From JBBRMQ01 sp038230775 (lineage in GTDB: Bacteria > Acidobacteriota > Thermoanaerobaculia > Gp7-AA8), in assembly GCA_038230775.1 (NCBI GenBank), contig JBBRMQ010000096.1, positions 1 through 14,182 on the forward strand: 14,182 bases of DNA. Direction: 5' to 3'. The translations under genes and the position numbers were made by a program. Shown piece after piece: positions 12,591 to 14,182 of the stretch; the stretch's first letter is position 1; every line of letters starts with the position of its first letter. A model generated the notes under the pieces. The model did not search any database. It saw nothing but the letters and a program-made list of their open reading frames with translations, and was not told where the DNA came from.

Positions 12591-13662
12591 ACAGGTTCTG
12601 GAAGCGCTGAAGAAGGTGAAGTTTCCGGGACTCTCGCGCGACATCGTGTCGTTCGGATTCGTGCACAACGTCGAAGTCAAGGGCGGCAACGTCGCCTTCA
12701 CCATTCAATTCCAGAGCGAGAATCCAGCGGTCGGACAGCAACTCGGGCGCGATGCGGAAACGGCAGTTCGCGCGCTGGAGGGAGTGCGCGACGTTCAGGT
12801 GCACGTCGAAGTCTCGGCGCGGCAGGCCGCGGCGCCGCAGCAGGTGGGCAGCATCCTGGAGAACGTCAAGTACAAGATCGCGGTGGCATCGGGGAAAGGT
12901 GGCGTCGGCAAGTCCACCGTCTCCACGAACCTCGCCCTGTCGCTCGTATCCCTCGGCTACACGGTTGGATTGCTCGATGCCGACATCTACGGCCCGTCGC
13001 AGCAGATGATGCTCGGCATCGAAGGGCGGCCGCAGATCGATGAGCGCGACGAGAAGATCATCCCGATGGAAAACCACGGCGTGAAGACGATGTCGCTCGG
13101 CCTGATCACCGATCCCGACACACCCGTCATCTGGCGCGGCCCGATGGTGATGAAGGCGCTCGATCAGTTCCTCACCGACGTGAAGTGGGGCACGCTCGAT
13201 TTCATGATCATCGATCTTCCGCCCGGCACCGGCGACGCGCAACTCACGCTGACGCAGAAGGTGCCGCTGACGGGCGCCGTCGTGGTGACGACGCCGCAGG
13301 ATGTCGCGCTGATCGACGCGCGCAAAGGCCTGGCGATGTTCCGCAAGGTGAACGTCCCGGTCCTCGGCATCATCGAGAACATGAGCTACTACATCTGCCG
13401 CCACTGCGGCGGTCGCGAGGAGATCTTCGGTCACGGCGGCGGTAAGAAAACTGCCGACATGCTCGGCGTCCCGTTCCTGGGCGAAGTCCCGATCGATCCG
13501 AAGGTTGTGGTCGGCGGCGATACCGGCGATCCGATCGTGGTGAAGGATCCGTCGTCTCCAGCGGCGCAGGCGTTCCGCGAGCTGGCGCGGCAGGTAGTCG
13601 CACAGATCGAGAGCGGTCACGTCGGCCACACCCATGGCGCGCACGAACCTGCGCACGCCTGA
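12577..13662 (+). CDS. mrp: Mrp/ApbC family iron-sulfur cluster carrier ATPase
   Basis: This 361-residue cytosolic protein delivers 4Fe-4S clusters to apo-proteins and hydrolyses ATP. An N-terminal MIP18/DUF59 domain (about 4-82) is followed by the P-loop domain with deviant Walker A SGKGGVGKST (105-114), LLDADIYGPS (132-141), MIIDLPPGTGD (210-220) and the cluster-binding C274-x2-C277 pair (YICRHCGG), normally bridging two subunits. The C-terminal tail is His-rich (H348, H351, H353, H356, H360). Length is usual for the fused DUF59-Mrp form. It begins 14 bp inside the LOG gene with a clear GAGGAG site and ends 7 bp before the next start. Confidence 0.96.
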   Translation: MPTPEQVLEALKKVKFPGLSRDIVSFGFVHNVEVKGGNVAFTIQFQSENPAVGQQLGRDAETAVRALEGVRDVQVHVEVSARQAAAPQQVGSILENVKYKIAVASGKGGVGKSTVSTNLALSLVSLGYTVGLLDADIYGPSQQMMLGIEGRPQIDERDEKIIPMENHGVKTMSLGLITDPDTPVIWRGPMVMKALDQFLTDVKWGTLDFMIIDLPPGTGDAQLTLTQKVPLTGAVVVTTPQDVALIDARKGLAMFRKVNVPVLGIIENMSYYICRHCGGREEIFGHGGGKKTADMLGVPFLGEVPIDPKVVVGGDTGDPIVVKDPSSPAAQAFRELARQVVAQIESGHVGHTHGAHEPAHA

Positions 13663-13669
13663 CCACGGC

Positions 13670-14182
13670 ATGTCGCGACTCGTTGTCCGCGCCTTTTCCC
13701 TCTCGATCGACGGCTACGGTGCCGGTCCCGATCAGGACCTCGAGCATCCGCTTGGTGTCAGGGGCCAGGAGATGTTCGACTGGTTCTTTCACTCGCGCAC
13801 CTTCCACAAGATGCACGGCACGGCGGGGGCGGGGGAGGGTGAAGGTGGCATCGACGACGATTTCGCGGCCCGGAGCTTCGACGGAATCGGAGCCTGGATC
13901 ATGGGACGAAACATGTTCGGCCCGATCCGCGGGGCCTGGCCGGATGACACCTGGAAAGGTTGGTGGGGTGATGAGCCGCCGTATCACACGCCCGTCTTGG
14001 TCCTGACGCATCACGCGCGCGAGCCGCTGGCGATGAAGGGCGGTACGGAGTTTCGTTTCATTACCGGCGGCATCGAAGAGGCTCTCGAAAAGGCTCGCGC
14101 AGCCGCGGGCGGGAAAGACGTTCGCATCGGTGGCGGCGTCTCGACGGTCCGTCAGTATCTGCGCGCCGCGCTGATCGACGAG
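13670..14182 (+). CDS. RibD C-terminal / dihydrofolate reductase-like protein, partial (right edge)
   Basis: The frame is open from ATG 13670 to the last base (171 codons, no stop), so the 3' end is outside the window. Features of the DHFR-like RibD_C family: SRLVVRAFSLSIDGYGAGP at the start, IMGRNMFGPIRG in the middle (the usual MGRxTF position), VLVLTHH, and RIGGGVSTVRQYLRAALIDE near the cut (the GGxxLxxxLxxxxLIDE pattern). These small NADPH-dependent reductases are mostly uncharacterised; the substrate is unknown and a role in folate or riboflavin synthesis is not implied. An upstream in-frame ATG (13634) would overlap mrp by 29 bp; 13670 is preferred because family homology begins there. 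No Shine-Dalgarno site is seen; translation may be coupled to mrp. Confidence 0.85.
   Translation, partial: MSRLVVRAFSLSIDGYGAGPDQDLEHPLGVRGQEMFDWFFHSRTFHKMHGTAGAGEGEGGIDDDFAARSFDGIGAWIMGRNMFGPIRGAWPDDTWKGWWGDEPPYHTPVLVLTHHAREPLAMKGGTEFRFITGGIEEALEKARAAAGGKDVRIGGGVSTVRQYLRAALIDE

Noticed and set aside
12556..13671. 371-residue minus-strand frame
   Set aside because: Antisense to mrp, whose motifs are unambiguous.

Overview
GC-rich bacterial chromosomal window with densely packed housekeeping and signalling genes. The gene content fits an Acidobacteriota-like or Myxococcota-like genome: two-chain methylmalonyl-CoA mutase, two DUF4388 (PATAN-type) proteins, an adjacent rsmD-phoH-ybeY set, and a GAF-GGDEF enzyme. 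This placement is inferred from gene content and was not tested. I see no rRNA, tRNA, CRISPR array, transposase, integrase or prophage.

Layout. Positions 1-135 hold two G-runs and a palindromic repeat. A minus-strand methylmalonyl-CoA mutase large subunit (136-1695) diverges from a DUF4388 protein (1729-2865) over a 33-bp gap. A minus-strand series follows, read from right to left: glycosyltransferase (7817-6990), CCA-adding enzyme (6993-5779), unknown secreted protein (5782-4979), rsmD (4878-4363), phoH-like (4346-3402), ybeY (3405-2998). Most of these junctions overlap by 4 bp or are very close, so it looks like one or two operons; a 52-bp palindrome splits the series just before rsmD. On the plus strand from 7846 come a GAF-GGDEF nucleotide cyclase, a second DUF4388 protein, a small secreted protein with a BamE/SmpA-like tail, a membrane-anchored SPOR-domain protein, a LOG-family protein, an Mrp/ApbC Fe-S carrier ATPase, and a RibD/DHFR-like protein cut by the right edge.

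How the genes relate. The minus-strand series is largely RNA-centred (tRNA 3' end, 16S methylation, 16S maturation, PhoH-type ATPase). The plus-strand series starts with second-messenger signalling (GGDEF plus DUF4388) and continues into envelope proteins and Fe-S assembly.

Most notable points. (1) The GGDEF enzyme has Ser where c-di-GMP synthases have Asp (GHxxGD reads GHLTGS). This substitution marks the hybrid promiscuous (Hypr) GGDEF enzymes that make 3',3'-cGAMP. (2) A family of REPIN-like twin-hairpin palindromes bounded by GTGTG/CACAC occurs four times. One copy lies in frame inside the glycosyltransferase gene, and another copy carries a compensatory base-pair change. (3) Three intergenic elements differ in sequence but share one architecture: tandem 7-8-mers followed by their inverted copies. 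(4) Promoter-proximal genes carry TANNNT boxes 7-16 nt from the start codon and lack Shine-Dalgarno sites, which suggests leaderless or short-leader mRNAs. At two divergent gene pairs the opposing -10 boxes overlap.
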